From Nitrospira sp. (GTDB lineage: Bacteria; Nitrospirota; Nitrospiria; Nitrospirales; Nitrospiraceae), in NCBI GenBank assembly GCA_015903995.1, contig JABMDK010000017.1:32125-71120 (forward strand): a stretch of 38,996 nt of DNA, given 5' to 3'. Positions within the stretch are counted from its first letter, which is position 1. Every line of letters begins with the position of its first letter. Position numbers and translations under genes: made by a program. Under the pieces are notes generated by a model. The model searched no databases. It saw only the letters and a list, made by a program, of their open reading frames with translations, and had not been told where the DNA came from. Shown one piece after another: positions 31,158 to 38,996 of this stretch.

Positions 31158-31903
31158 GAGAGGCGCGTGATACCACAGGCCTTGGCGACCGCATCACGAT
31201 AGTTCAGCCAGAGAGACAAGCTTTTTTTGACGCAGGTCAGCACCGGTTGCCGAAGCGCAGGCGGTGTGTAATTGACGACCATGTCATAGGCATCGTGCCG
31301 ATGGCCTGCTTCGACCATCTGGTGGGCTCGAATCAAGTCCATCCGGCTTGGCGACACTCCGTGATACCGGACCAAGGGGTGAAGGCTGATGATGGATTCG
31401 ATCTCTTCCGGATGTTTCTTCTCAGGGGGCGCAAGAATCTCCTGGCGGTCTTTCACGCTGCCCTCAACGAAGATGGTCAAGGTCGCAGCGGCCACCACCC
31501 ACTGGCGATGGCTCGACATGCGTTCAAGCCAGGCCCGATAGGTTCGGGCCGCAGGCAGCAGGTGGGCCCGTTCAAAGTCACGTCGGCGGAAGCCCAATCC
31601 TTCCATCATCGTCAGGAAGAGCTCGGGATGAGACTGTCCCAGCGAGAGCCCTCCGGTTTCTTCCTCGTAGATGTTCTCCGCCAACATATGACGGACTGAA
31701 AACGGAGGATTCGTTCCAAGGATTCGTGATAAGAAGACAGGAAAGTCTCGAACATAGACGGCGTACTCATGCTGAAAGTGAGTTTTGAGCTGGGCTTTGC
31801 CGAGTCGTCCGGAAGAAAAATGTTCCCAGGCCCAGTGATGCTTGTCGTCCATGATCCGGAGGAGGGCTTCAAGAAACGCAGATTTCTTCATGTGAACGGG
31901 CAC
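31154..31903 (-). CDS. CADD/PqqC-like heme-oxygenase-fold oxidase
   Basis: 249 residues of the TENA/PqqC/CADD helical family. Candidate metal ligands are Glu81 or Glu82 and His92 (ENIYEEETGGLSLGQSHPEL), Glu147 and the series His194-x3-Glu198-x2-His201 (RAHQMVEAGHRHDAYD). Chlamydial CADD and its Nitrosomonas homologue use a comparable diiron or Fe/Mn site and make para-aminobenzoate from their own tyrosine; PqqC relatives work without metal. Which applies here is unknown. The start is GTG 31903, with ATG 31891 as alternative. It is followed in overlap by the SUMF1-like gene. Confidence 0.8.
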   Translation of the reverse strand: MPVHMKKSAFLEALLRIMDDKHHWAWEHFSSGRLGKAQLKTHFQHEYAVYVRDFPVFLSRILGTNPPFSVRHMLAENIYEEETGGLSLGQSHPELFLTMMEGLGFRRRDFERAHLLPAARTYRAWLERMSSHRQWVVAAATLTIFVEGSVKDRQEILAPPEKKHPEEIESIISLHPLVRYHGVSPSRMDLIRAHQMVEAGHRHDAYDMVVNYTPPALRQPVLTCVKKSLSLWLNYRDAVAKACGITRLS

Positions 31904-31961
31904 GATGCCTTGCCTTCTTCGGTGGAGCGTCGTTACAATTAGGATTACAGAGTAACAGCCG

Positions 31962-32246
31962 ATGAATCCGATAACGATTCAGAATCCCGACGAAATCCTC
32001 ACAGTGCTGGCCGACGTGTCCCTGCGCGGGACGGGTTTCACGACCGAATCATTACTCGACTACGTGTTGGAAGAGGGATTTACCGAACCCATCTTCCTCA
32101 ATGCCAACGGCGTGGATCCCACGGCGTTTTTCAAAGGTCAACCGAATGCCTGGGCCATTTACCAGATCCGTGAGTGGAAGCGCGTGCTGACTATCTCGGG
32201 TGGTCCTGGTCAGGAGCGGCGCGCGCGAATTACGGAAACTCCGTAA
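31962..32246 (+). CDS. Hypothetical protein
   Basis: 94 residues, no signal peptide. Starts MNPITIQNPDEILTVLADVS; the middle (LLDYVLEEGFTEPIFLNANG, VDPTAFFKGQPNAWAIYQIR) is mixed alpha/beta. It diverges from the CADD-like operon. No family recognised. Confidence 0.6.
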   Translation: MNPITIQNPDEILTVLADVSLRGTGFTTESLLDYVLEEGFTEPIFLNANGVDPTAFFKGQPNAWAIYQIREWKRVLTISGGPGQERRARITETP

Positions 32247-32297
32247 CTCATGGTCGAGTGTAAAGCGGGGGACGGCAAAGTGCAACCAATGGGCACG

Positions 32298-32448
32298 TTT
32301 CACCCATCTACGCAGGAAGCCACAGCTGGAACGCTGTGGAGGAATGCGCAGTGGGTGTCCTCCGAAGCCTTGGCGAAGAAGGACGCCCTTCGGCGGGTTC
32401 CGCCGAAGATACAAAAGGGACCACGGCTGTCAAGCCGTGGGGCTCCAC
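32298..32448 (+). repeat. 151-bp four-hairpin repeat, intact copy
   Basis: Four stem-loops follow one another: CCACAGCTGGAACGCTGTGG, then GGGTGTCC..GGACGCCC, then CTTCGGCGGGTTCCGCCGAA, then CCACGGCTGTCAAGCCGTGG. It matches the MITE-split copy at 22949-23304, which is in the other orientation. It lies between two plus-strand genes and could be an RNA structure, a protein-binding array or a REP-type mobile unit. Confidence 0.85.
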
Positions 32449-32476
32449 GCACGAACGATCGATCGGCGGACCGTTC

Positions 32477-32707
32477 ATGCGGATGATTCATCTTACCGAT
32501 GCGCAGGGCGTCGGCGAGCTTGCGATGATCAAGAGCTTGCTCGACGGCAACCGCATCGCCTACGTCGTTCACGGTGAACATATCAGCAGCCTCTATCCAG
32601 GTGTGCCGTTCTTTGTCAGTCGCGTCATGGTCGATGCCTCCGACCAGGCGCGTGCCGAAGTCCTTCTGAGCCGGCTCAGACTGTCTATCCGGGAGACACC
32701 GGCCTGA
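32477..32707 (+). CDS. DUF2007-family protein
   Basis: 76 residues. The ferredoxin-like DUF2007 pattern is clear: LTDAQGVGELAMIKSLLDGN, IAYVVHGEHISSLYPGVPFF, VMVDASDQARAEVLLSRL. Family members are annotated as putative signal-transducing proteins without known partners. The ATG at 32477 follows the 151-bp repeat by 28 bp; no strong ribosome site is evident and ATG 32483 is an alternative. Confidence 0.75.
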   Translation: MRMIHLTDAQGVGELAMIKSLLDGNRIAYVVHGEHISSLYPGVPFFVSRVMVDASDQARAEVLLSRLRLSIRETPA

Positions 32708-32820
32708 CTGCAGCCTGCAGGAAGCACAGCCGTCTGGTGTGAAGCGCGAGCCTGCCCGCCGAAGGCTCGTCGCAGCAGCGAATGTGCGACTGCAGTAGAA
32801 ACGTTCATGAATAATGCGGG

Positions 32821-33261
32821 TTAGGGCTGAATTTTGGGGTGCGGTTTCTCTGCGGGGAAATCGCGGGAGCGGCGTTCGCGCGAACCTTCGTACCATCCTC
32901 CCATCAGGATCCCTTCCTCGAAGTAGAGATAGCGGTGACGGACAACCGCCGAGCTTTCCCAATCCTCAAAGATCCATTCTTCCTGTCGTATCCCATCTTT
33001 GGTGAACGTCGTATTGATGGTCTGTGGCCCACCCCACGATTGCAGGACCTGTTCTTTGGACATCCCCACCATGACACGGTGTTGTTCGACATGCTTGCGA
33101 AAGTCCTGGTCGCTCAGTTGAACGACCAACGGCCAGACCACGGCCATGAGGACGAACAGTGCAAGCCCGATATAGATGATGATCCGGACCGGGCGACGGC
33201 GAATGAACGACGGCTCCTCAGCGTCGGGATCAAGGGCGAGGGGTTGAGATTCGGTAGTCAT
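32821..33261 (-). CDS. Membrane-anchored protein with BamE/SmpA-like domain
   Basis: About 146 residues. A cytoplasmic stretch (about 1-25) is followed by one membrane segment (IIIYIGLALFVLMAVVWPLV). A domain with the SmpA-like pattern follows (HRVMVGMSKEQVLQSWGGPQ, then EEWIFEDWESSAVVRHRYLY), and the tail is charged. Such domains often act in envelope assembly, but similarity is loose. ATG 33261 is chosen over a TTG nine bases upstream. Confidence 0.65.
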   Translation of the reverse strand: MTTESQPLALDPDAEEPSFIRRRPVRIIIYIGLALFVLMAVVWPLVVQLSDQDFRKHVEQHRVMVGMSKEQVLQSWGGPQTINTTFTKDGIRQEEWIFEDWESSAVVRHRYLYFEEGILMGGWYEGSRERRSRDFPAEKPHPKIQP

Positions 33262-33414
33262 GGCGCGCAAGAAATCTGAATGCTAGCAGCGTGTTCCTCT
33301 GTGAGTCAAGGAACTGGTCGTAATAGCGAATGAAATCATAGTGATAGGCAATGCGCTATACTTACCGCAGCGATTCCTGAGCATTTCGAGAATGATCGTC
33401 ATGGGCGAGAGCAG

Positions 33415-33963
33415 ATGATCTCACAACCGCGACAGCTGATCCTATGGCTGTGTGTATGCCTGGTACTCGGACTGGGGGCCTGTGCTGAGAGCTGGGCCAC
33501 GACTATCTATTCCTATATTGATGATCGTGGGAGTCTGGTCTACACCGATTCCCCGGAAACGATTCCTGAAAAGTATCGCGCGAAAGTGAAGACGCATGAG
33601 CAGCCTGATGCGGTTTCGCCGACTCCGTCCATGATGCAGTCGATGCAACGGAAGATCAGCGGGTACGCCAAGAATCATGGATGGAGCATGCCGTCGTTTC
33701 ACGTCGCGATGGATGGTCTGACCCCGGCCCAATCCAAGATTGTGACCTATGCCGGTGCCGCGGCGGTGGTATTGATGCTGATCATGTATCTCAGCACGAG
33801 CCAGCTCATGCGGATGTTAGGATTGTGTCTGCTCATTGTGCTCGGAATCGGAGCCCCGGTACTGATCTATGTGAGTGATAGTGGTCCGATGGAGGCGATG
33901 AAGAAGAAAGCCGTGGCGTCCGGACAGGCGCAGCACGATCGGCTTCAGCAAGCTCCTCGGTAA
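33415..33963 (+). CDS. DUF4124-domain membrane protein
   Basis: 182 residues. Signal or anchor sequence ILWLCVCLVLGLGACAES is followed by the DUF4124 motif TTIYSYIDDRGSLVYTDSPE. A linker and two membrane segments come next (IVTYAGAAAVVLMLIMYLST and MLGLCLLIVLGIGAPVLIYV), then a charged C-terminus. DUF4124 proteins are envelope proteins of unknown role. The C-terminal pair of helices is extra to the minimal domain. Confidence 0.75.
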   Translation: MISQPRQLILWLCVCLVLGLGACAESWATTIYSYIDDRGSLVYTDSPETIPEKYRAKVKTHEQPDAVSPTPSMMQSMQRKISGYAKNHGWSMPSFHVAMDGLTPAQSKIVTYAGAAAVVLMLIMYLSTSQLMRMLGLCLLIVLGIGAPVLIYVSDSGPMEAMKKKAVASGQAQHDRLQQAPR

Positions 33964-33995
33964 AGCCCCTCTCCTCCGGTGTCTCTCACGATACG

Positions 33996-34784
33996 CTACT
34001 CCGCATATTGGGGAACAGGTATTGATTTGGATGATGGTTTGGGCGGAGCGGACTGTGTGTCGGATGGGTGGGCGTATGGATTCGGAATCCGTTCATGGGT
34101 GTGGCGCTGCCGAAGAGTGACCAACTGCAGGCTCTGCGCACTGATTTCTACACGGTCGATCAAGGCCTCGGTTGTCAAGCGGTCGGGGAGCCCTTGCAGC
34201 GAGAAGAGCTGGTAGCAGAGCGTCCAATCGAGCTGCTCTTTTCCCTGCTCTCTCACGATGAAACGGGCATCAGACGAAGAAGGCCCCTTGAACAACAGCA
34301 CCCAAATATTGGATCGAAAGGCGGGGTTGGCCGGATCGGTTGACGGACGAAATTCAGGAATCAAACCCGGGAGTCGACTGATCGGTACGGCCGGGGAAAA
34401 TTCGATGTCCACCAGCCGGACGGTCAGCCGGCTGTGCTCATGGTCATCATTCGGGTCGACCGCGTAGCTGAAGGAATAGCGGATCTCGATACCCTCACGC
34501 CTATACGTATAGACATCTTCGCCGTTTTCCGGCGACACGAGTTTGCTGAAGTACGTCGACCAATCGGTGATCGGATAATACGTGAAGACGCGCAGCGCAG
34601 ATTTTCGGTCCCGCACGGCCTGAGGTTTGCCGAGTTGTTCGTGCAGTTCTTTCTGGGAGAGCCCCAAAAACCCATCTTCAAAATAGGGGGAGGCCGACGA
34701 CGGAGAGTGTCCGATCGACGTGAACACAACCCCGAGCAGAAGAAGCACGCGTGTGATTTGGGAGTGGATTGAAACGTGTGACAT
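33996..34784 (-). CDS. Exported hypothetical protein
   Basis: 262 residues. Signal peptide ITRVLLLLGVVFTSIGHSPS is followed by GLSQKELHEQLGKPQAVRDR, a SmpA-like helix-turn segment also seen in the protein at 32821-33261. A beta-rich region follows (RREGIEIRYSFSYAVDPNDD, SRLTVRLVDIEFSPAVPISR), then a Pro/Ser-rich tail. Probably periplasmic. Family not recognised. Confidence 0.65.
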   Translation of the reverse strand: MSHVSIHSQITRVLLLLGVVFTSIGHSPSSASPYFEDGFLGLSQKELHEQLGKPQAVRDRKSALRVFTYYPITDWSTYFSKLVSPENGEDVYTYRREGIEIRYSFSYAVDPNDDHEHSRLTVRLVDIEFSPAVPISRLPGLIPEFRPSTDPANPAFRSNIWVLLFKGPSSSDARFIVREQGKEQLDWTLCYQLFSLQGLPDRLTTEALIDRVEISAQSLQLVTLRQRHTHERIPNPYAHPSDTQSAPPKPSSKSIPVPQYAE

Positions 34785-34912
34785 AAGTCATCGTAGCCAG
34801 CCCTCGAATTTTCTGTCAAGGACGAGGGCCCGGCTTGCCCGGTCTGAATGCCTTCCAGTATGATCGCGTAACGTAAGTCCGAAAACCTCCCAACGGTTTC
34901 ATTAGGGTGATC

Positions 34913-37900
34913 ATGCCGATATTGCACGAGAGTTCTATTGAGGTGCTCTTGCAGGAGCGCATTCTTATTCTTGATGGGGCCATGGGGACCATGATCCAGC
35001 AACGCAAGCTGGATGAAGCCGCGTTTCGTGGAGAACGCTTCAAGGATTGGACAAAGGATCTGAAGGGACACAACGATCTGTTGAATCTCACACAACCCTC
35101 GATCATCGAGGACATTCACCGGCAGTATCTGGAGGCCGGGGCGGATATCGTCGAGACCAACACCTTCAATTCGCAGTCGATCTCACTGGCCGATTACGGG
35201 ATGCACACGCTTGGTTATGAACTGTCGAAAGCAGGAGCCGAGTGTGCGAAACGGGCCGTCGCGGCGGTCGAGCGGGCGCAGCCGGGGCGGCGTTGTTTCG
35301 TCGCCGGGGCGATCGGACCGACGACCAAGACCTCGTCGATTTCCACCGATGTGAACAATCCGGCCGCTCGCGGGACGATCTATGAGGAGTTGGTGAAAGC
35401 CTACGGCCAACAAGTCATGGGCTTGCTCGACGGCGGTGCCGATCTCTTATTGGTCGAGACGATTTTCGACACGTTGAATGCGAAGGCTGCGTTTTTTGCG
35501 ATCCAGCAAGCGTTCGCGTCCGGCGCACGCCGGGTTCCGATTATGGCGTCGGTGACGTTCATCCAGGCCGGCAGCAATCGAGGGGTGACCGGGCAGACCG
35601 TCGAAGCCTTCTGGAATTCCATCTCGCATGTGCCGTTGTTGAGCGTCGGGATGAATTGTGCGCTCGGTCCCAAAGAAATGCGTCCGCTGATCGAAGAACT
35701 GTCGCAGATCGCGCCGATCCACATCAGCGCCCATCCCAACGCCGGCTTGCCGAATCCGTTGTTGCCGACCGGGTTTCCCGAAACGCCGGAGACGTTGGCG
35801 CCCCAACTGCGCGAATGGGCTGAATATGGGTGGCTGAACATCGTCGGAGGCTGCTGCGGCACTACGCCGGCCCATATCAAGCGCATTGCCGAAGCCGTGC
35901 GCGGCGTGAAGCCGCATGTGCTCTCGAACGTCGAGCCCTATACGCGATTGAGCGGTCTTGAAGCCGTCACCATCCGGCCCGACTCGAACTTCGTGAATAT
36001 CGGCGAGCGAACGAATGTGACCGGTTCGCCTGCCTTTGCGAAGCTGATTCTGGCCGGTGATTATGAGGCGGCATTGTCGGTCGCGCGTCAGCAAGTCGAG
36101 GGCGGCGCGCAGATTATCGACATCAACATGGACGAGGGCATGCTGGATTCCAACGCGGCCATGGAAAAGTTCCTTCGACTGGTTGCGTCGGAACCGGATA
36201 TCTGCAAAGTGCCGATCATGGTCGACAGTTCCAAATGGGAGGTGTTGGAGACCGGCTTGAAAAATATCCAAGGCAAAGCCGTCGTCAACAGCATCAGCCT
36301 GAAAGAAGGCGAACGGAAATTCATCGAGCAGGCGACTCTCATCCATCGCTATGGGGCGGCCGTCGTCGTCATGGCGTTCGATGAGAAGGGGCAGGCCGAT
36401 ACGCTGGAGCGGAAGCAGGAGATCTGTGCGCGCTCGTACAAAATTCTCACGGAACAGGTCGGCTTTCCTCCGCACGATATCATCTTCGATCCGAACATCC
36501 TCACCGTCGCCACGGGGATCGACGAGCACAACAATTACGCCGTCGATTTCATCGAGGCGACGCGCTGGATCAAACAGCATCTGCCTGGCGCGAAGGTCAG
36601 CGGGGGGATCAGCAATATCTCCTTTTCCTTCCGTGGCAACAACGTGGTGCGGGAAGCGATGCACGCGGCCTTCCTCTATCATGCGATCAAGGCCGGGTTG
36701 GACATGGGCATCGTCAATGCCGGTCAGTTGGCGGTGTATGAGGAGATTCCGAAAGACTTGCTCGAACTGGTCGAGGATGTGTTGCTGAATCGTCGGCCAG
36801 ACGCGACCGAACGGCTGGTGAATTTTGCCGAGACGGTGAAGGCGAAGGGGAAAGCGGCGGTCAAGGACGATGAGTGGCGCCAGGGGACGGTTGAGGAGCG
36901 GCTCTCCCATGCGCTCGTCAAGGGCATCACCGACTACATCGATCAGGATACGGAAGAAGCGCGGCAGAAATACCCCAAGCCGCTGGAAGTGATCGAAGGT
37001 CCGCTGATGGCCGGCATGAACATCGTCGGCGACCTCTTCGGGTCAGGCAAGATGTTCTTGCCGCAGGTCGTCAAGAGCGCCCGCGTCATGAAGAAGGCCG
37101 TGGCCTATCTCATGCCGTACATGGAGGAAGAGAAAAAGCGGTCCGGTAATTTCCAGGCGCAGGGGAAGGTCTTGCTTGCGACCGTGAAGGGCGATGTGCA
37201 CGACATCGGAAAAAACATCGTCGGGGTCGTTCTTGGCTGCAACAACTACGAGGTCATCGATCTTGGCGTGATGGTGTCCTGCGAGAAAATTCTCGCCGCG
37301 GCTCGCGAGAACAAAGCCGACATCATCGGCCTGAGCGGGCTTATCACGCCTTCGCTCGACGAGATGGTTCATGTGGCGAAGGAAATGACGCGCGAGGGAT
37401 TCGATGTGCCCCTCCTGATCGGTGGCGCCACGACCAGCAAGGCCCATACGGCGGTCAAGATCGCGCCTTCCTATGAACCGGGTGTGGTTCATGTATTGGA
37501 CGCCTCGCGCGCAGTTGGGGTGGTGGGAAGTTTGGTGAGCCACACGCAGAAAGAAGGGTTTGTCCGGCAAGTGAGGGACGACTATGCGCGCATGAGACAA
37601 TCGCACCAGGACCGAGGAGCCAAGCCGCTGCTTTCCGATTGGGCGAACGTCGATATCCCCGTGCCGGCGGCGTTGGGTGTTCGGACGATTGCCGATCAAC
37701 CGTTGGTCGAGTTGATACCCTACATCGATTGGTCGCCGTTCTTCCATACGTGGGAGTTGAGAGGGCGTTACCCGACGATCTTCGACGACCCAACCGTCGG
37801 GCCTAAGGCGAAGGAACTGTATGAGGATGCGAGACGCCTCCTGGATGAGATCATTCATAAGAAACAGCTCAAGGCCAGGGGCGTCTATGGGTTTTTCCCC

Positions 37901-38575
37901 GCAGCGAGTGTCGGGGATGATATCGAGCTCTATCAGGATGCTTCTCGGAAGACCGTGCTCACCACGATCCATCATCTGCGGCAGCAATCGGAAAAGCCGG
38001 CCGGCCAGCCCGATCTGGCACTGGCCGATTACCTCGCGCCAAAAGATTCAGGCCGGCAGGATTACATCGGCGCGTTTGCCGTGACGGCCGGCATCGAGCT
38101 GGATGAACTCTGCCGGGGGTTTGAAAACGACCATGATGATTACAATTCGATCATGGCCAAGGCTCTGGCGGATCGGCTGGCCGAAGCCTTTGCCGAATGT
38201 CTCCATAAGCGAGTCAGAGAAGAATGGGGATACGGGAAGAACGAAGCATTGACGAGCGATGATCTCATCCGTGAGAAATACCGCGGCATTCGTCCGGCGC
38301 CGGGATATCCGGCTTGTCCGGACCATACGGAAAAGCGGCTGCTGTTTGATCTGTTGTCGGTGGAACAGAACGCCGGCATCACCCTGACCGAAAGCTATGC
38401 CATGTTGCCGACCGCGTCGGTCAGCGGATTCTATTTCGCCCATCCGGACGCAAAGTATTTCGCGGTCGGCAAGATCGGGAAAGATCAGGTCGAGGACTAT
38501 GCCCGCCGCAAGGGGATGGATTTCCGCACCGTCGAGCGCTGGCTCTCGCCGAACCTGAATTACGAGCCTGAATGA
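34913..38575 (+). CDS. metH: Cobalamin-dependent methionine synthase
   Basis: About 1220 residues, the full length of MetH. The homocysteine domain (1-330) starts [20 protein letters not shown] and carries zinc Cys in MNCALG and [10 protein letters not shown]. The pterin domain follows ([18 protein letters not shown], about 362). The B12 domain has DVHDIGKN near 760 with [14 protein letters not shown] and [18 protein letters not shown]. The AdoMet activation domain includes [25 protein letters not shown] and [20 protein letters not shown]. It methylates homocysteine from methyl-tetrahydrofolate. No cobalamin riboswitch was evident upstream. ATG 34913 is preferred to GTG 34907, which falls in the AGGG site. 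Confidence 0.97.
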   Translation: MPILHESSIEVLLQERILILDGAMGTMIQQRKLDEAAFRGERFKDWTKDLKGHNDLLNLTQPSIIEDIHRQYLEAGADIVETNTFNSQSISLADYGMHTLGYELSKAGAECAKRAVAAVERAQPGRRCFVAGAIGPTTKTSSISTDVNNPAARGTIYEELVKAYGQQVMGLLDGGADLLLVETIFDTLNAKAAFFAIQQAFASGARRVPIMASVTFIQAGSNRGVTGQTVEAFWNSISHVPLLSVGMNCALGPKEMRPLIEELSQIAPIHISAHPNAGLPNPLLPTGFPETPETLAPQLREWAEYGWLNIVGGCCGTTPAHIKRIAEAVRGVKPHVLSNVEPYTRLSGLEAVTIRPDSNFVNIGERTNVTGSPAFAKLILAGDYEAALSVARQQVEGGAQIIDINMDEGMLDSNAAMEKFLRLVASEPDICKVPIMVDSSKWEVLETGLKNIQGKAVVNSISLKEGERKFIEQATLIHRYGAAVVVMAFDEKGQADTLERKQEICARSYKILTEQVGFPPHDIIFDPNILTVATGIDEHNNYAVDFIEATRWIKQHLPGAKVSGGISNISFSFRGNNVVREAMHAAFLYHAIKAGLDMGIVNAGQLAVYEEIPKDLLELVEDVLLNRRPDATERLVNFAETVKAKGKAAVKDDEWRQGTVEERLSHALVKGITDYIDQDTEEARQKYPKPLEVIEGPLMAGMNIVGDLFGSGKMFLPQVVKSARVMKKAVAYLMPYMEEEKKRSGNFQAQGKVLLATVKGDVHDIGKNIVGVVLGCNNYEVIDLGVMVSCEKILAAARENKADIIGLSGLITPSLDEMVHVAKEMTREGFDVPLLIGGATTSKAHTAVKIAPSYEPGVVHVLDASRAVGVVGSLVSHTQKEGFVRQVRDDYARMRQSHQDRGAKPLLSDWANVDIPVPAALGVRTIADQPLVELIPYIDWSPFFHTWELRGRYPTIFDDPTVGPKAKELYEDARRLLDEIIHKKQLKARGVYGFFPAASVGDDIELYQDASRKTVLTTIHHLRQQSEKPAGQPDLALADYLAPKDSGRQDYIGAFAVTAGIELDELCRGFENDHDDYNSIMAKALADRLAEAFAECLHKRVREEWGYGKNEALTSDDLIREKYRGIRPAPGYPACPDHTEKRLLFDLLSVEQNAGITLTESYAMLPTASVSGFYFAHPDAKYFAVGKIGKDQVEDYARRKGMDFRTVERWLSPNLNYEPE

Positions 38576-38651
38576 AGAGTGGGAAGTACTGGGTCTACGT
38601 AGATTGTTCAGCCGGACAGAGACCAGCCGTAACTCATAGGAAGGTTCTTCG

Positions 38652-38996
38652 TTAGAGTTTCACCGTCAACCAGCCCATCACTCGCGTGCCCAGTAAATCC
38701 CCGAGGGGATGCTCACGATGGATATCGTTCAGGGCGTTGAATACAGACACTGCCAGCTCGGCCTCACGCACGTAGTCAGCAGTTTGTTGTCGCCATAGAG
38801 TGTATCCAAGTCGGAGATTCATCAAGTTGTAACTGGAGATTTGTTCTTGGGGAAGAACTGTCCCGGGTGGGAACACGGGAGCGAGGTTTGTGAAGAGTTC
38901 TGACAAGGGATAGGATGCGGCACCAATGTGGTGATAAAGGATTTCGCCGGTGAACGGACTCCAGTTCATCCGGAGCCCGGCATTGACCTTGTGATG
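38652..38996 (-). CDS. Probable TonB-dependent receptor, C-terminal end (cut by window edge)
   Basis: The reading frame enters from the right edge (HKVNAGLRMNWSPFTGEI) and ends RVMGWLTVKL. Alternating beta strands and turns (ISSYNLMNLRLGYTLWRQQT, EAELAVSVFNALNDIHREHP) and LGDLLGTRVMGWLTV match the last strands of TonB-dependent outer-membrane barrels. An ATG at 38969 is internal, not a start. Only about 114 residues are visible, so the ligand cannot be guessed. Confidence 0.7.
   Translation of the reverse strand, partial: HHKVNAGLRMNWSPFTGEILYHHIGAASYPLSELFTNLAPVFPPGTVLPQEQISSYNLMNLRLGYTLWRQQTADYVREAELAVSVFNALNDIHREHPLGDLLGTRVMGWLTVKL

Noticed and set aside
32250..32577. Open frames with FTHLRRKPQLERCGG in the 151-bp repeat
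   Set aside because: Also seen in the reverse-oriented copy at 23004-23336; the similarity is at DNA level over hairpins and the frames have no ribosome-binding site.
34800..34912. Cobalamin or SAM riboswitch before metH
   Set aside because: The leader is only about 110 bp, and no B12-box or SAM-riboswitch core was recognised.
35447..36910. Long open frame on the minus strand opposite metH
   Set aside because: Antisense shadow of a GC-rich conserved gene; the translation is Arg/His/Asp-rich with no domain. The same applies to long frames opposite the helicase, glgC, the ABC exporter and the first moeB.
1..38996. CRISPR array, tRNA or rRNA genes
   Set aside because: No regularly spaced short repeats and no recognisable tRNA or rRNA segments were found by eye; a covariance-model scan would be decisive.

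Overview
The window looks like chromosomal DNA of a Nitrospira-type bacterium (phylum Nitrospirota). This is inferred from the gene families, the moderately high GC content and the style of the intergenic repeats; there is no rRNA or other taxonomic marker to prove it. About 45 genes can be supported. No tRNA, rRNA or CRISPR array was seen.

Layout. 1-1920: two copies of a small winged-helix gene, each behind the same inverted-repeat operator. Around them are a LuxR-type regulator with a degenerate receiver, a LuxR-type relic and an IS5-family transposase fragment. 2140-6358 (minus strand): glgC, then a Ski2-like RNA helicase split into two genes in reversed order (C-terminal half upstream of N-terminal half). 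6498-10578 (plus): a coiled-coil protein, a HEAT-repeat protein, peptide deformylase, an MsbA-like ABC exporter and two small Cys-rich proteins. 11067-11569: a YefM/RelE-type toxin-antitoxin pair with an operator of two TGTACA boxes. 12023-17452 (minus): a sulfur-carrier operon in transcription order thiS-like, cysK, moeB, thrC, moaD-like, NIL-domain gene, moeB, JAMM protease. 17657-23993: a PLD nuclease, an FAD monooxygenase-like protein, a TPM-domain protein, a DsbA-like lipoprotein, an AT-richer gene-poor stretch, a diiron ODP-type protein and an SDR-like protein. 24048-28891: a second toxin-antitoxin pair, DUF3386 and DUF5069 genes, a lysine-rich protein, a ClpS-like protein and hemW. 28964-34784: FmdB, exported hypotheticals, a CADD/PqqC-like oxidase with a SUMF1-like partner, and DUF2007 and DUF4124 proteins. 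34913-38575: full-length cobalamin-dependent metH. The right edge holds the C-terminus of a probable TonB-dependent receptor.

The most interesting system is the sulfur-carrier operon. It has two ubiquitin-fold carriers, two E1-like adenylating enzymes, one JAMM protease, and two PLP enzymes (cysteine synthase and a threonine synthase-like protein). Both carriers have exactly one residue after the C-terminal Gly-Gly, so a protease would have to expose the diglycine. In both genes the Gly-Gly codons also form the Shine-Dalgarno sequence of the next gene. This suggests thiocarboxylate-dependent cysteine synthesis plus a second, possibly homocysteine-forming, branch built around the ThrC homologue and the NIL protein.

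The second theme is repeats. A 124-bp palindromic element occurs six times at constant length. A 201-bp version behaves as a MITE with 4-bp YTAR target duplications (CTAG, TTAG), as IS5-type elements make. One copy is nested in a separate 151-bp repeat made of four consecutive hairpins, and another carries an internal 159-bp tandem duplication.
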